From assembly GCA_002295635.1 (NCBI GenBank), contig DBHK01000017.1, forward strand, positions 1-64,000: 64,000 bases of DNA. The letters run 5' to 3'. Within the stretch, counting starts at the first letter, position 1, and each line of letters opens with the position of its first letter. The position numbers were made by a program, and so were the translations under genes. The notes beneath the pieces were generated by a model. The model had not been told where the DNA came from. It was given only the letters and a program-made list of their open reading frames with translations, and did no database searches. This document shows, one piece after another, positions 44,621-53,449 of this stretch. The DNA comes from UBA830 sp002295635. Its GTDB lineage: Bacteria; Pseudomonadota; Alphaproteobacteria; MPNO01; UBA830.

Positions 44621-45838
44621 TTAAGGCTGATTAAGAGCTTCCTGACGGTCAAAATATCGGCGTATTGCCCGAGTCATCGCTGTCGCCATCCTCCGGCGTT
44701 GGCCAGGATCCCGCAGCAACCGCTCGTCCGAACGATTAGATAAATATCCAAGTTCGACCAATACGGAGGGAATATCCGGCGCCTTAAGCACCGCAAAACC
44801 GGCAAACCTGTGAGTATTACGCAGCATTTTTCTGACTTTGGATAACTCTGTCACTAATTGGCGGGCGAAAACCGTGGATTCATTCATTGTTTCCCGCTGA
44901 GCGAGGTCGATAAGGATATTAACAACCTCGTTTGACTGCTCGTTCAAGTCCAAACCAGCAATCATGTCAGATTTATTTTCCTTCCTTGCAAGAGCAGCTG
45001 CTTCTTTATCAGACGCCCTTTCGGAGAGAGTATAAACTGACATGCCCCGCACTCGAGGATTGCGGATCGAATCTGCATGGATCGACAAAAAAAGGTCTGC
45101 GCCTGCGGCACGCGCACGGGCAATGCGCTCACGCAGTCGAATAAACACGTCTCGACCCCGCGTCAAACGAACCTCAAACTTGCCTGTCGCCCTTAATTGT
45201 CGTCGCAATTCCTTAGAAAAGGATAAGACTATATGTTTCTCCCAAACCCCGGACCGACTTATCGCCCCCGGGTCAACTCCTCCGTGTCCAGGGTCGATCA
45301 TAATCACTATCTTCTCACCTGACTTTGACTTCGGCTTAAGCACCGGCGGGCGCAGCCGAGGGGTAGCGTCGGGCCCTGGCTTTGACCGTTTTCCAATTCG
45401 CGAGTAAGCAGCCATGAATGCGTTTTCTGTTACCCTCTTGATATCCAGAACAATACGATGCGGGCGTCCCGCGGCATTCGGCGGAATCATGAATGCTTTG
45501 GTGATTCGAACTGGTCCTTTGGAGTCCAGAACAACACGGGACAAACCCGGCTTGAATAGCCCGAACCGCATCCCAGTAATTAGTCCACCGCTAGGCGGGG
45601 CCCGAAGTTTCGGTGACCACGTCACCTCGGGCATATCAACGACCACACGATAAGGTCTAGGCAGCGTAAATGTACGGAAATCAAGCGCCCTCGAAACTTC
45701 CATAACGACCCGTGTTTTACTCGCGTAAACACCGACTCTAACGTCGGAAACCTGCGGAGCCGCAACCGCAGCCTGCACTAGGAACATAGTTGCTCCCACG
45801 ATTGCGAAACGGTCGAAAGTAACTCGTATCTTGCACAT
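44621..45838 (-). CDS. N-acetylmuramoyl-L-alanine amidase (AmiC-like)
   Basis: A 405-residue secreted zinc amidase that splits the glycan-peptide bond during cell separation. A signal peptide spans about residues 1-27 (cleavage near AAVAA-PQ), then an AMIN targeting domain (about 30-125, with YRVVVDMPEV and GLFKPGLSRVVLD), a Pro/Lys-rich linker and an Amidase_3 domain with IDPGHGGVDPGAIS, SIHADS and VELGYLSNRSDE. Zinc ligands His and Glu are in place. It diverges from the RNase E gene across about 450 bases and heads the run with PBP1A. Confidence 0.96.
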   Translation of the reverse strand: MCKIRVTFDRFAIVGATMFLVQAAVAAPQVSDVRVGVYASKTRVVMEVSRALDFRTFTLPRPYRVVVDMPEVTWSPKLRAPPSGGLITGMRFGLFKPGLSRVVLDSKGPVRITKAFMIPPNAAGRPHRIVLDIKRVTENAFMAAYSRIGKRSKPGPDATPRLRPPVLKPKSKSGEKIVIMIDPGHGGVDPGAISRSGVWEKHIVLSFSKELRRQLRATGKFEVRLTRGRDVFIRLRERIARARAAGADLFLSIHADSIRNPRVRGMSVYTLSERASDKEAAALARKENKSDMIAGLDLNEQSNEVVNILIDLAQRETMNESTVFARQLVTELSKVRKMLRNTHRFAGFAVLKAPDIPSVLVELGYLSNRSDERLLRDPGQRRRMATAMTRAIRRYFDRQEALNQP

Positions 45839-46291
45839 ATTGCGGACCGTCAGAATTTAGACACAACATATATCCGTAAGCGCTGGATTTATACAGTGAA
45901 ATCCCTTCAGATATTTGTTGATTATAAGTTGTACCAACAGGGTGTGCAGTCTATCCTAATCAGGCGAACATCCGCGGATGAGACGGAGAAGCCCTCCGAC
46001 GCTGACGCGGCCTCCATGCAATCAGCGCCCCTCGACTCGATACTATAAAATTGTCGACCGGCAGCTAGAAACGGCAGAAGGCGGCGCGGTTCAGTCGCGG
46101 TACATAGAACCTAAGGCCGAGCCCGATAATATATTGGGTTCCGCGACCAATTTGCGTCCTTGCCCTGGTGGCGCCCCTTTAGGGAGGCCCCATTTGGCAG
46201 GTTGACGGTGGCGCGGATGGTCTTGCAGGCTCGGCACAAACCCAATCGGTCGTTCGCACCTTGGGGGAGCTGTCGGCATGGAGAATTAAAT
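45839..46291 (+). promoter_or_regulatory. Long divergent region with probable RNase E 5' leader
   Basis: This 453-base region separates the amidase and rne genes. The 300 bases before rne are GC-rich and contain many short complementary blocks (for example CCC-TTTA-GGG near 46178 and CGCG-GTTCAGT-CGCG near 46089), as expected of a structured leader. In E. coli, RNase E cuts its own leader to control its level; a similar role here is inference. A GGAG box lies about a dozen bases before the ATG. No coding frame was accepted. Confidence 0.4.
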
Positions 46292-48730
46292 ATGTCTAAG
46301 CGCATGCTTGTCGATGGTGCGCACCCTGAAGAGATTCGGGTTGTGGTTACAACAGGCAAACGTCTCGACGAATATGACATCGAGACCAGTTTCAAGAAAC
46401 AGGTCAAAGGTAATATCTACCTCGCGAAGGTGACTCGGGTAGAACCGTCTTTGCAAGCTGCATTCGTTGATTTCGGCGGTAACCGTCATGGATTCCTCGC
46501 CTTCAGCGAGATTCATCCTGACTACTACCAAATTCCCATGGAGGATAGGCAAGCCCTCATTGAGGAGCAGGAGGAACTCGAACGTGAAGCCCGTGCCGCC
46601 CGAGAACATCTGGAAGACATTGACGGCGACGTCGGAGAGGACGCCGATGACGTTGATGTGGACGAAGCAGGTGATTCTTCAGAAATAGAAATTGACGGCG
46701 AAGAACCGAAATATGACGGCAATTTAGAGGTTGAGTCCTACCCAGAGGAGATTAAAGAGTCCGATGGCACATCCCATGATGAAACTCTCGCAGAAAATAC
46801 CGAAGTAGACCCTTCAGAAGCCACGAGGTCTCGCGACTCGGGAGGTGAAAGCTCCGACGCCGACAATGTCTCAGAGGCCTCGATACGCCGGAACACCCGA
46901 GGCGTACGACGCTATAAAATCCAAGAAGTAATTAAACGCCGGCAGATCCTTCTGGTTCAGGTGGTAAAGGAGGAGCGAGGCAACAAAGGGGCAGCGCTGA
47001 CCACATACATCTCCCTCGCCGGTCGCTATTGCGTTCTAATGCCGAACTCCTCGCGCGGGGGAGGAATATCACGAAAGATCACCGGGCCTAAGGAACGCCG
47101 TAAGCTCCGCGACACACTCAACTCACTCGATATGCCAGACGGGATGGGCGTTATTATCCGGACAGCTGGTCTCGAACGCAGCAAAATGGAGATCAAACGC
47201 GATTTCGAATACCTTATCCGCGCATGGGACCAAGTCAGGGAGACAACGTTAGAGTCTACCGCACCTAATATGGTTTACGAGGAAGGAGACATCATTAAGC
47301 GCGCGATACGCGACGTTTACAGTAAAGATATCGAAGAAATACAGGTTGAGGGCACGGAGACATACCAGACCGCTAAGCGATTTATGCGATTAATGATGCC
47401 GAGTCATGCCAAACGGGTGCAACAGTACCGCGACGGCACAATTCCGTTGTTCCAGAGATACCAGATTGAGCAGCAGTTAGATGCAATGCACAACCCGGAA
47501 GTTCAATTGAAATCGGGTGGTTACATTGTGATTAACCCCACAGAGGCCCTTGTTGCTATTGATGTGAACTCCGGAAAATCCACCCGAGAACGCAACATTG
47601 AAGAAACAGCGGTTAAGACAAATATCGAAGCGGCAGAGGAAGTTGCACGCCAACTACGCCTCCGTGATTTAGCTGGCCTCATTGTCATAGACTTCATCGA
47701 TATGGAAGACGGCCGAAATGTCCGTAAGGTTGAAAGGCGTCTTAAAGATGCAATGAAAACAGATCGGGCCCGATTGCAGATAGGGCGTATCAGTAATTTT
47801 GGTTTATTAGAACTATCACGCCAGCGTCTTCGCCCAAGCCTGCTAGAAACAAGTACTCAGATTTGCCCAAATTGTCGGGGTACGGGATATGTTCTGTCGA
47901 CGGAATCAATGGCAATGCGCGTCCTGCGCACAATAGAGGAAGAAGGCATTCGGATGCGGACGAGCGAGATCACCGTCCGTATCCCGACAGAAGTGGCGTT
48001 GTACATCCTAAATCAGAAGCGTTCTACGTTGGTGAATATGGAAGAAAGGTACGGCTTTCAGGTAATCCTAGAAGGTGACGATACGATCGTACCGCCTGAT
48101 ATTGATATCGAACGTATAAAAGGACGGCCGGAACCGGTAGCCAGAGGCAAGGATACCGCGCAACATATTACGGGTACCGATACCAAAGAACCTGAGAACT
48201 CGGTTGACAATGCTTCTATAGAAAATGCGGGAAAAGAAGAGAAATCTGATAGACCTAAACGCAGTCGCCGGCGCCGAAGTCGCCGACGCCCCGATAATGG
48301 CGATGCCCCCACCGAAGCAGAATCTAAGAAAAATGGAGCAGATGAAAGTCCGGACGCACTTAAAGCTGACCAAGAAGACAACGCAGATGAAAAATCAGGA
48401 TCTCAGCGTCGCCGTCGAGGCCGCCGAGGAGGAAGACGTCGGAATCGTAATGCCAATTCCGAAACCCAAGATAGCATAATAACAGGAAAGCAAAATGCAC
48501 GAACCGGAAACGATCAAGCGTTGGACGAAGAGACGCCATCTTCCGGAACCGTTTCAGTCGGGACACAAAAACAAGTCAACCTCTCCAAAAACCAATCGGG
48601 AGAGATCGCAGAATCTACTTTAATTGATACCTTCGACAGTGGAAAAGAGCTCTCAGATAATAACGAAACTACGGCAACAGGCGATGACAAACCCAGACGC
48701 CGGGGCTGGTGGCAGAAAATAATTGACTAG
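46292..48730 (+). CDS. rne: Ribonuclease E (Rne/Rng family)
   Basis: An 812-residue endoribonuclease, core of the RNA degradosome. The N-terminal half holds an S1 domain split by an acidic insertion (about residues 95-200), a feature of alphaproteobacterial RNase E. The DNase I-like catalytic part follows, with AIDVNSGKSTRERN and LIVIDFIDM giving the two metal-binding Asp, then the Zn-link Cys pair in CPNCRGTG. The C-terminal half is disordered with two Arg-rich RNA-binding patches (near 650 and 705). The last residues, RRGWWQKIID, contain the GWW motif that binds PNPase in Caulobacter. I use ATG 46292; the 44-residue upstream extension reads as leader. Confidence 0.96.
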   Translation: MSKRMLVDGAHPEEIRVVVTTGKRLDEYDIETSFKKQVKGNIYLAKVTRVEPSLQAAFVDFGGNRHGFLAFSEIHPDYYQIPMEDRQALIEEQEELEREARAAREHLEDIDGDVGEDADDVDVDEAGDSSEIEIDGEEPKYDGNLEVESYPEEIKESDGTSHDETLAENTEVDPSEATRSRDSGGESSDADNVSEASIRRNTRGVRRYKIQEVIKRRQILLVQVVKEERGNKGAALTTYISLAGRYCVLMPNSSRGGGISRKITGPKERRKLRDTLNSLDMPDGMGVIIRTAGLERSKMEIKRDFEYLIRAWDQVRETTLESTAPNMVYEEGDIIKRAIRDVYSKDIEEIQVEGTETYQTAKRFMRLMMPSHAKRVQQYRDGTIPLFQRYQIEQQLDAMHNPEVQLKSGGYIVINPTEALVAIDVNSGKSTRERNIEETAVKTNIEAAEEVARQLRLRDLAGLIVIDFIDMEDGRNVRKVERRLKDAMKTDRARLQIGRISNFGLLELSRQRLRPSLLETSTQICPNCRGTGYVLSTESMAMRVLRTIEEEGIRMRTSEITVRIPTEVALYILNQKRSTLVNMEERYGFQVILEGDDTIVPPDIDIERIKGRPEPVARGKDTAQHITGTDTKEPENSVDNASIENAGKEEKSDRPKRSRRRRSRRRPDNGDAPTEAESKKNGADESPDALKADQEDNADEKSGSQRRRRGRRGGRRRNRNANSETQDSIITGKQNARTGNDQALDEETPSSGTVSVGTQKQVNLSKNQSGEIAESTLIDTFDSGKELSDNNETTATGDDKPRRRGWWQKIID

Positions 48731-48763
48731 AACTAATATAAGATCGGAACCAAGCATAACCCA

Positions 48764-49915
48764 TCACCTGTCGATCCATCTGTTCAATCGCTGTGCCGCC
48801 TCGTCTATTGTGGGAGTATCTCCAGCAAATGAAATCCGGATTGTAGAACCTCCGCGATAGCGGTCAAAGTCAGTGCCGGGAGCTACTGCGATGCCGGATT
48901 CATTTAGCATACGGCGGCAAAATTCTTCGCTATTATTGGTAAGATGCGAAATATCAGCATAGATGTAAAATGCACCGTCGGCCGGCGCCAGTTTAGTTAG
49001 GCCTAATTTGGGCAACTCGCCTAATAACAGTTCCCGGTTCGCAGCATAACGCGCAACGTTTTGATCCAGCTCCTCTTTGCAGTCAAAGGCCACACTTGCC
49101 GCGTGCTGGGATAAAGCAGGTACGGAAATAAAAATATTCTGAGCCAAACACTCAATTGATCGGTCAAGCTGTTCCGGAATAACCATCCAGCCCACACGCC
49201 ATCCAGTCATAGAGTAGAACTTGGAAAAACTGTTAATCACAACGGCGTTCTGGGTATAGGCCAATGCTGTGACGCCGGGCATTTCGTATGTAATACCATG
49301 ATAGATCTCATCGGAGATGAGCCGGATACCTCGATCATCGCAATACATTGTGAGCGCGGCCATCTCGTTCGCAGAGATCATAGTACCAGTCGGATTAGCC
49401 GGGCTAGCCACAACGAGACCATCAATATCACCGTCGATCCCATCCAGCAGTTCGGGAGTGATCTGATAACGATATTCTGCGGTTACAGGAATTCCGACCG
49501 ATTCTATTCCGAGTGCCGCCAGAATATTACGGTAAGCGGGATAGCCTGGATCCGCGAGTATTACTCGGTCACCGGAATCGAATGCCGCCAAAAACGCCAG
49601 CATAAAACCACCAGACGACCCGGTAGTAACTACGACACGTTCTTTGGCAAGGTCGATATCATAGGTCTCACGATAATGTTGCGTGATCCTTTTACGAAGT
49701 TTATCAATTCCAAGTGCTTCGGTGTATCCGAGTTTGTCAGTAGCCAGTGCACGCTGTGCAGCTGCGATCACGCCAGAGGGCGCTCCGGTCGAGGGTTGTC
49801 CTACTTCCAGATGAAGGATATTGCGGCCGATACTTTCAAGGCGGTTAGCCTCACGCATAACGTCCATGACAATGAAGGGTGCTACTTGACCCCGCGAGGA
49901 TTTCTTAAGAGCCAT
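48764..49915 (-). CDS. Class I/II PLP-dependent aminotransferase
   Basis: A 383-residue fold-type I aminotransferase of the aspartate aminotransferase family. LHLEVGQPSTGAP near residue 37, VASPANPTGTMI near 170 and the PLP Lys in INSFSKFYSMTGWRVGW near 235 are intact, as is the late Arg in RGGSTIRISFA that binds the substrate carboxylate. It is convergent with rne (33 bases) and its start lies only three bases from the stop of the GGT-like gene, so they are probably co-transcribed. The amino acid substrate cannot be assigned. Confidence 0.93.
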   Translation of the reverse strand: MALKKSSRGQVAPFIVMDVMREANRLESIGRNILHLEVGQPSTGAPSGVIAAAQRALATDKLGYTEALGIDKLRKRITQHYRETYDIDLAKERVVVTTGSSGGFMLAFLAAFDSGDRVILADPGYPAYRNILAALGIESVGIPVTAEYRYQITPELLDGIDGDIDGLVVASPANPTGTMISANEMAALTMYCDDRGIRLISDEIYHGITYEMPGVTALAYTQNAVVINSFSKFYSMTGWRVGWMVIPEQLDRSIECLAQNIFISVPALSQHAASVAFDCKEELDQNVARYAANRELLLGELPKLGLTKLAPADGAFYIYADISHLTNNSEEFCRRMLNESGIAVAPGTDFDRYRGGSTIRISFAGDTPTIDEAAQRLNRWIDR

Positions 49916-49918
49916 AAT

Positions 49919-51244
49919 CTAGAGCGTTGCGCTTACAGCCAAGCCGTGACCTGCAGGATCTGCGCTGAATATGCAGGAATCGGTGTTCTCACGAGCGCCC
50001 TCTGGGCAATAAATTACATTAGCCCGACCATTAGTGTCTTTAATCGGGCCGAAAAGCGTCTTGGGAAGAACCCTGGCGTCAAAAATCCGTCGCGCGGTAC
50101 TCATTGCTCTTTCCGCACCGTCTCGGCCACCCGAACCACTGATAGCCCCCCGGGTATCCTTGAGTGCCCTGTTTAGAAAAAGCATCGGCACTCCAGAGAA
50201 AGAGCCGCTCGCCAGAGGTGCTGCCATTAGTATTCCGCTTGGCCCGATCATGCTCCCTGCACCAAATATTCCGTTGGTTGAAACGACGCAAGCTGTTCCG
50301 CCGCCCTCGCGATCGACAGTTATAAATCCGGCACTCTCCTGGTCAGCTTGATAATCGCGGTCTATCATAGATCCGGATCCGCGCCAGATCGCGGCCGCCA
50401 GATCACCCCACCTGTTCGCCGGTAGGTGTAGTTCATCTCTACCCAAATTAAATTTTTGCGTTTTGAGCCATCTGGGACGATATTCGCGTAGCACCGACAA
50501 TGGTATGTCCGTCCCCGCAGCGGCTCCGAGGCCTTGGGCCAGCTGTTTTGCAAATTCTCCACTGTAAAAATCACCTGGACCCCTTAAACGTATGCGGGAG
50601 AGGGATGAGGACAGTTCGAACTGTTTGAGGTTGTAGCCCTCCCCAACTATCTTGCCGGATGAAACAAACAAACGTCGAATAGCGGGGTCCGTCAATAACC
50701 TGAGTGGTACGGCAACTAATCGGCGTGCAAATGCCCGCGAGATCGGATTTCCAAATCGGGCTAACTGTTCCGCCGGCAATATAAGCGATTCCCATTTTAA
50801 CTTTCCGTAACGGGCGTGTAGCGCAAACATACCTCTTACAGCGCCGGGTACCATGATGGTTTTACCATCCTTTTCGAATAGCTGCGCTCTGAAATCGATC
50901 GCCTCAACAACATCTTGGCGCCCGCCGAAAATCATACACATGCCACCCCCGCCAAGGCTCGCAGCCCCCGGATAGGTTACCGATAAGGCGAAGTAGGTAG
51001 CAACTGCGGCATCAACTGCGTTCCCTCCCGAAGAGAGAATATCTCGTCCGATCAACGCCGACTTCGGCTCATCAGATACAACACCTCCGAAACCCGAGGT
51101 CACGAACCCGACCTGTCCTGCAGGCGGCCCGCCGCCGCCGCAAGCTCCGGATATCAGAGAGACTGCTAATACTACGATTGATTGACGGACCCGGGAGCAA
51201 ACCTTACTTATAAGGTTACGATAGAAAGTTCCGCCCGTGCGCAA
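49919..51244 (-). CDS. Gamma-glutamyltransferase-like lipoprotein, nucleophile Thr replaced by Ser
   Basis: About 441 residues, shorter than typical GGT (about 580). The start is TTG 51244, preceded by AAGGAGG with eight bases between. A signal sequence ends in the lipobox LISG-AC (Cys-35), so it should be a lipoprotein. GGT landmarks include GGNAVDAAVATYFALSVTYPGAASLGGGG near residue 75 and VPGAVRGMF. At the autocleavage site, where E. coli has TTHYSVVD, this protein has SAGFITVD; Ser-304 aligns with the nucleophilic Thr. It may be a self-processing Ser variant or a dead homologue. It follows the divergent M48 gene with its start overlapping. Confidence 0.82.
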   Translation of the reverse strand: MRTGGTFYRNLISKVCSRVRQSIVVLAVSLISGACGGGGPPAGQVGFVTSGFGGVVSDEPKSALIGRDILSSGGNAVDAAVATYFALSVTYPGAASLGGGGMCMIFGGRQDVVEAIDFRAQLFEKDGKTIMVPGAVRGMFALHARYGKLKWESLILPAEQLARFGNPISRAFARRLVAVPLRLLTDPAIRRLFVSSGKIVGEGYNLKQFELSSSLSRIRLRGPGDFYSGEFAKQLAQGLGAAAGTDIPLSVLREYRPRWLKTQKFNLGRDELHLPANRWGDLAAAIWRGSGSMIDRDYQADQESAGFITVDREGGGTACVVSTNGIFGAGSMIGPSGILMAAPLASGSFSGVPMLFLNRALKDTRGAISGSGGRDGAERAMSTARRIFDARVLPKTLFGPIKDTNGRANVIYCPEGARENTDSCIFSADPAGHGLAVSATL

Positions 51245-52604
51245 TGCAAAGTCCTCCTTGCTAGTTATCTCTGCTTTTGTCGCGTTTCTATCTCTAAAAT
51301 GGGCCCTGGCACCCACTCCGGCTGAGGCCTCCAGCATCCGCGACGCAGAGATAGAACATACCATTCGCGTTTATGCTTCGCCACTTCTGAAATCTGCTGG
51401 TTTAGAGCCATCGGACGTCAGTCTACATATATTAAACGATAAGGCCGTTAATGCGTTCGTCGCTGGCGGTCAGCGCATATTCTTAACTAGCGGGCTGCTA
51501 ATGTCAGCTGACCGGCCAGAGCAGGTAGTCGGCGTGCTCGCGCATGAAATTGGCCACATAATCGGCGGACACCTTGCGCGAATGAACGGCGCAGTAGCTG
51601 ATGCACGGAATAAGGCACTCATCGGACAACTTGTGGGTTTTGCGCTGGGGGTCCTCTCAAAGGATAGTAGTGTGCTGGCTGCAACAAGTTTAAAAGGTTC
51701 AGATATTGCCCTACAGGGTTTGCTCAAATTTTCTCGAACACAGGAGAGGTCTGCCGACCAAGTTGCAGCCGATCTCCTTGAAAATACAGGCACCTCCGCT
51801 TCGGGCCTCCTAGAATTTTTTGAGATTCTAAAGGACCAAGAATTACTAGTACGGGCGCGGCAGGATAATTATGCTGTAACTCATCCTCTAACTCAGGATA
51901 GGATCGCATTCATACGGGAACACATAGATAACTCACGTTTTTCTGCTAATCGTCTTCCGGATCGAATTCAGGTCATGCATGACCGGATGGTTGCAAAGCT
52001 AAGAGCTTTCATAAATCCGCCACGCCAAACGTTATTAGAGTATTCTGAGGATGACCCGGCTATCAGTTCTCGCTACGCACGTGCAATAGCACTCTATCGA
52101 GACGCCCGAGTAGACAAAGCGCTGGAGCTGGTAGACGAATTAATAGAAATAGCGCCAGATGATCCCTATTTTCACGAGTTGTTAGGGCAGATATTGTTCG
52201 AAAATGCTCGACTGAAGGGGGCATTGCCTGCCTACGAGCGGGCAGTCGAATTTCGACCGCGAGAACCATTGCTGCGTGTTGGTCTCGCGCATGTACAGAT
52301 TGAGCTAAACAGTCCTGACTTGATTAAGTCGGCTATCAACAACTTAGAACAGGCGCAGCGTTATGACAGACTGATGCCCTTTTCATGGCAGTTAGCCGCA
52401 ACTGCGTATGGTAGGAACGGTCAACTCGGAGTATCATCCTTGGCATTAGCCGAATACAACTTGCTTTTAGGTAAGTTTTTGGATGCCCAAGGACAAGCGC
52501 GCAAGGCTGCCCGTTTGCTCCCAACGAATTCACCCGGATGGCTGCGCGCACAGGACATCAAAGCTACCGCAAGGCGTGCCCGCGAGCGCCAAAGTACCAG
52601 ATAA
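51237..52604 (+). CDS. M48-family metalloprotease with TPR region (BepA-like)
   Basis: A 455-residue periplasmic zinc protease. A signal-like segment (about 8-32, cleavage near AEA-SS) precedes the catalytic domain with HEIGH at 103-107 and a downstream Glu in RSADQVAADLL as third ligand. TPR-like helices occupy about 270-430 (for example KALELVDELIEIAPDDPYFHELLG). E. coli BepA, with this layout, checks outer-membrane protein assembly. The start appears to be GTG 51237 with a weak AAGG upstream, overlapping the first codons of the divergent GGT-like gene. TTG 51258 is an alternative. It is convergent with a maleylacetoacetate isomerase-like gene. Confidence 0.92.
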   Translation: MRNAKSSLLVISAFVAFLSLKWALAPTPAEASSIRDAEIEHTIRVYASPLLKSAGLEPSDVSLHILNDKAVNAFVAGGQRIFLTSGLLMSADRPEQVVGVLAHEIGHIIGGHLARMNGAVADARNKALIGQLVGFALGVLSKDSSVLAATSLKGSDIALQGLLKFSRTQERSADQVAADLLENTGTSASGLLEFFEILKDQELLVRARQDNYAVTHPLTQDRIAFIREHIDNSRFSANRLPDRIQVMHDRMVAKLRAFINPPRQTLLEYSEDDPAISSRYARAIALYRDARVDKALELVDELIEIAPDDPYFHELLGQILFENARLKGALPAYERAVEFRPREPLLRVGLAHVQIELNSPDLIKSAINNLEQAQRYDRLMPFSWQLAATAYGRNGQLGVSSLALAEYNLLLGKFLDAQGQARKAARLLPTNSPGWLRAQDIKATARRARERQSTR

Positions 52605-52645
52605 TAAACAAATTCTAACGCCGAAATTCGAAAGATCGTGGCCAC

Positions 52646-52661
52646 GCTACTAGGCAGTAGC
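52646..52661. repeat. Perfect six-base-pair hairpin between convergent genes
   Basis: GCTACT-AGGC-AGTAGC folds into a short perfect hairpin in the 125-base gap between the M48 gene and the convergent GST-like gene. No T-run follows on either strand in the transcript direction, so it is not a standard intrinsic terminator. It may mark the shared 3' end. Confidence 0.3.
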
Positions 52662-52729
52662 CAAAAACCGTAAAAAAATAGAGTAAAATTGTCACGAAGG
52701 TACTTAATTCCAAGAATTAACATTGACTC

Positions 52730-53365
52730 TTAATATGGCTCTTTGGACGGTTGAGCACTATCAAAAGCGGTAAGCTTCATACACTCCGCAAAAATTCCCA
52801 TTAGCCTCGGATAGGAAGATAGCTCGCATTCGTAGCGCTGAGCGTTAAATACTTGGGGTACAATGCAAATATCGACGAGCCCAGGCGTATCGCCGTGAGC
52901 AAAAACACCCATGCCCCCGTCTGTTGCTAGGTGCGACTCCAGCGCGTTGAACCCTTCATAAATCCAATGCCGGTACCAGGTGACCTCTACGGCATCTCGT
53001 GCGGCTCCCATTTGGCTGCCAAGAAACTTCAAAATCGCCAGATTGTTCAACGGATGTATATCGCAGGCGATGATATCGGCTAGACCTCGGACACGAGCGC
53101 GTCCTAGTGGATCATCGGGCAGAAATGCAGGATCTGGATTTGTCTCATCCAGATACTCAATTATGGCCATTGACTGATAAAGAATTTTATCTCCATCAAC
53201 CAACGTTGGTACGCGCCCCTGCGGGTTGATCTCTTTATAACTCTCATCGAACTGGTCGCCGTTTGGCAAACTAATATTGAAATGTTGCCACGCAATTTTT
53301 TTAAGGTTAAGCGCGATGCGCACCCGAAAGGCAGCAGACGAGCGGGAAAAGCCATAAAGTTTCAT
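52730..53365 (-). CDS. Maleylacetoacetate isomerase-like zeta-class GST
   Basis: A 211-residue GST-fold protein. GFSRSSAAFRVRIALNL gives the S-S-x-x-x-R-V-R motif of zeta-class enzymes (active Ser near 9-10), NPQGRVPTLVDGD the cis-Pro site, and QSMAIIEYLDE the glutathione contact. Maleylacetoacetate isomerase acts in tyrosine and homogentisate breakdown, but no hmgA or fahA gene is nearby, so the true substrate may differ. ATG 53365 has GGAGAG just upstream. It lies 84 bases after the decarboxylase gene on the same strand. Confidence 0.87.
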   Translation of the reverse strand: MKLYGFSRSSAAFRVRIALNLKKIAWQHFNISLPNGDQFDESYKEINPQGRVPTLVDGDKILYQSMAIIEYLDETNPDPAFLPDDPLGRARVRGLADIIACDIHPLNNLAILKFLGSQMGAARDAVEVTWYRHWIYEGFNALESHLATDGGMGVFAHGDTPGLVDICIVPQVFNAQRYECELSSYPRLMGIFAECMKLTAFDSAQPSKEPY

Positions 53366-53449
53366 GGGTCTCTCCAAATGATTGTTGTTAGAGTTTACGG
53401 GTGACGCCGTTTGCAATCCATACACCGCGACCAATAATTTGCCACGACG

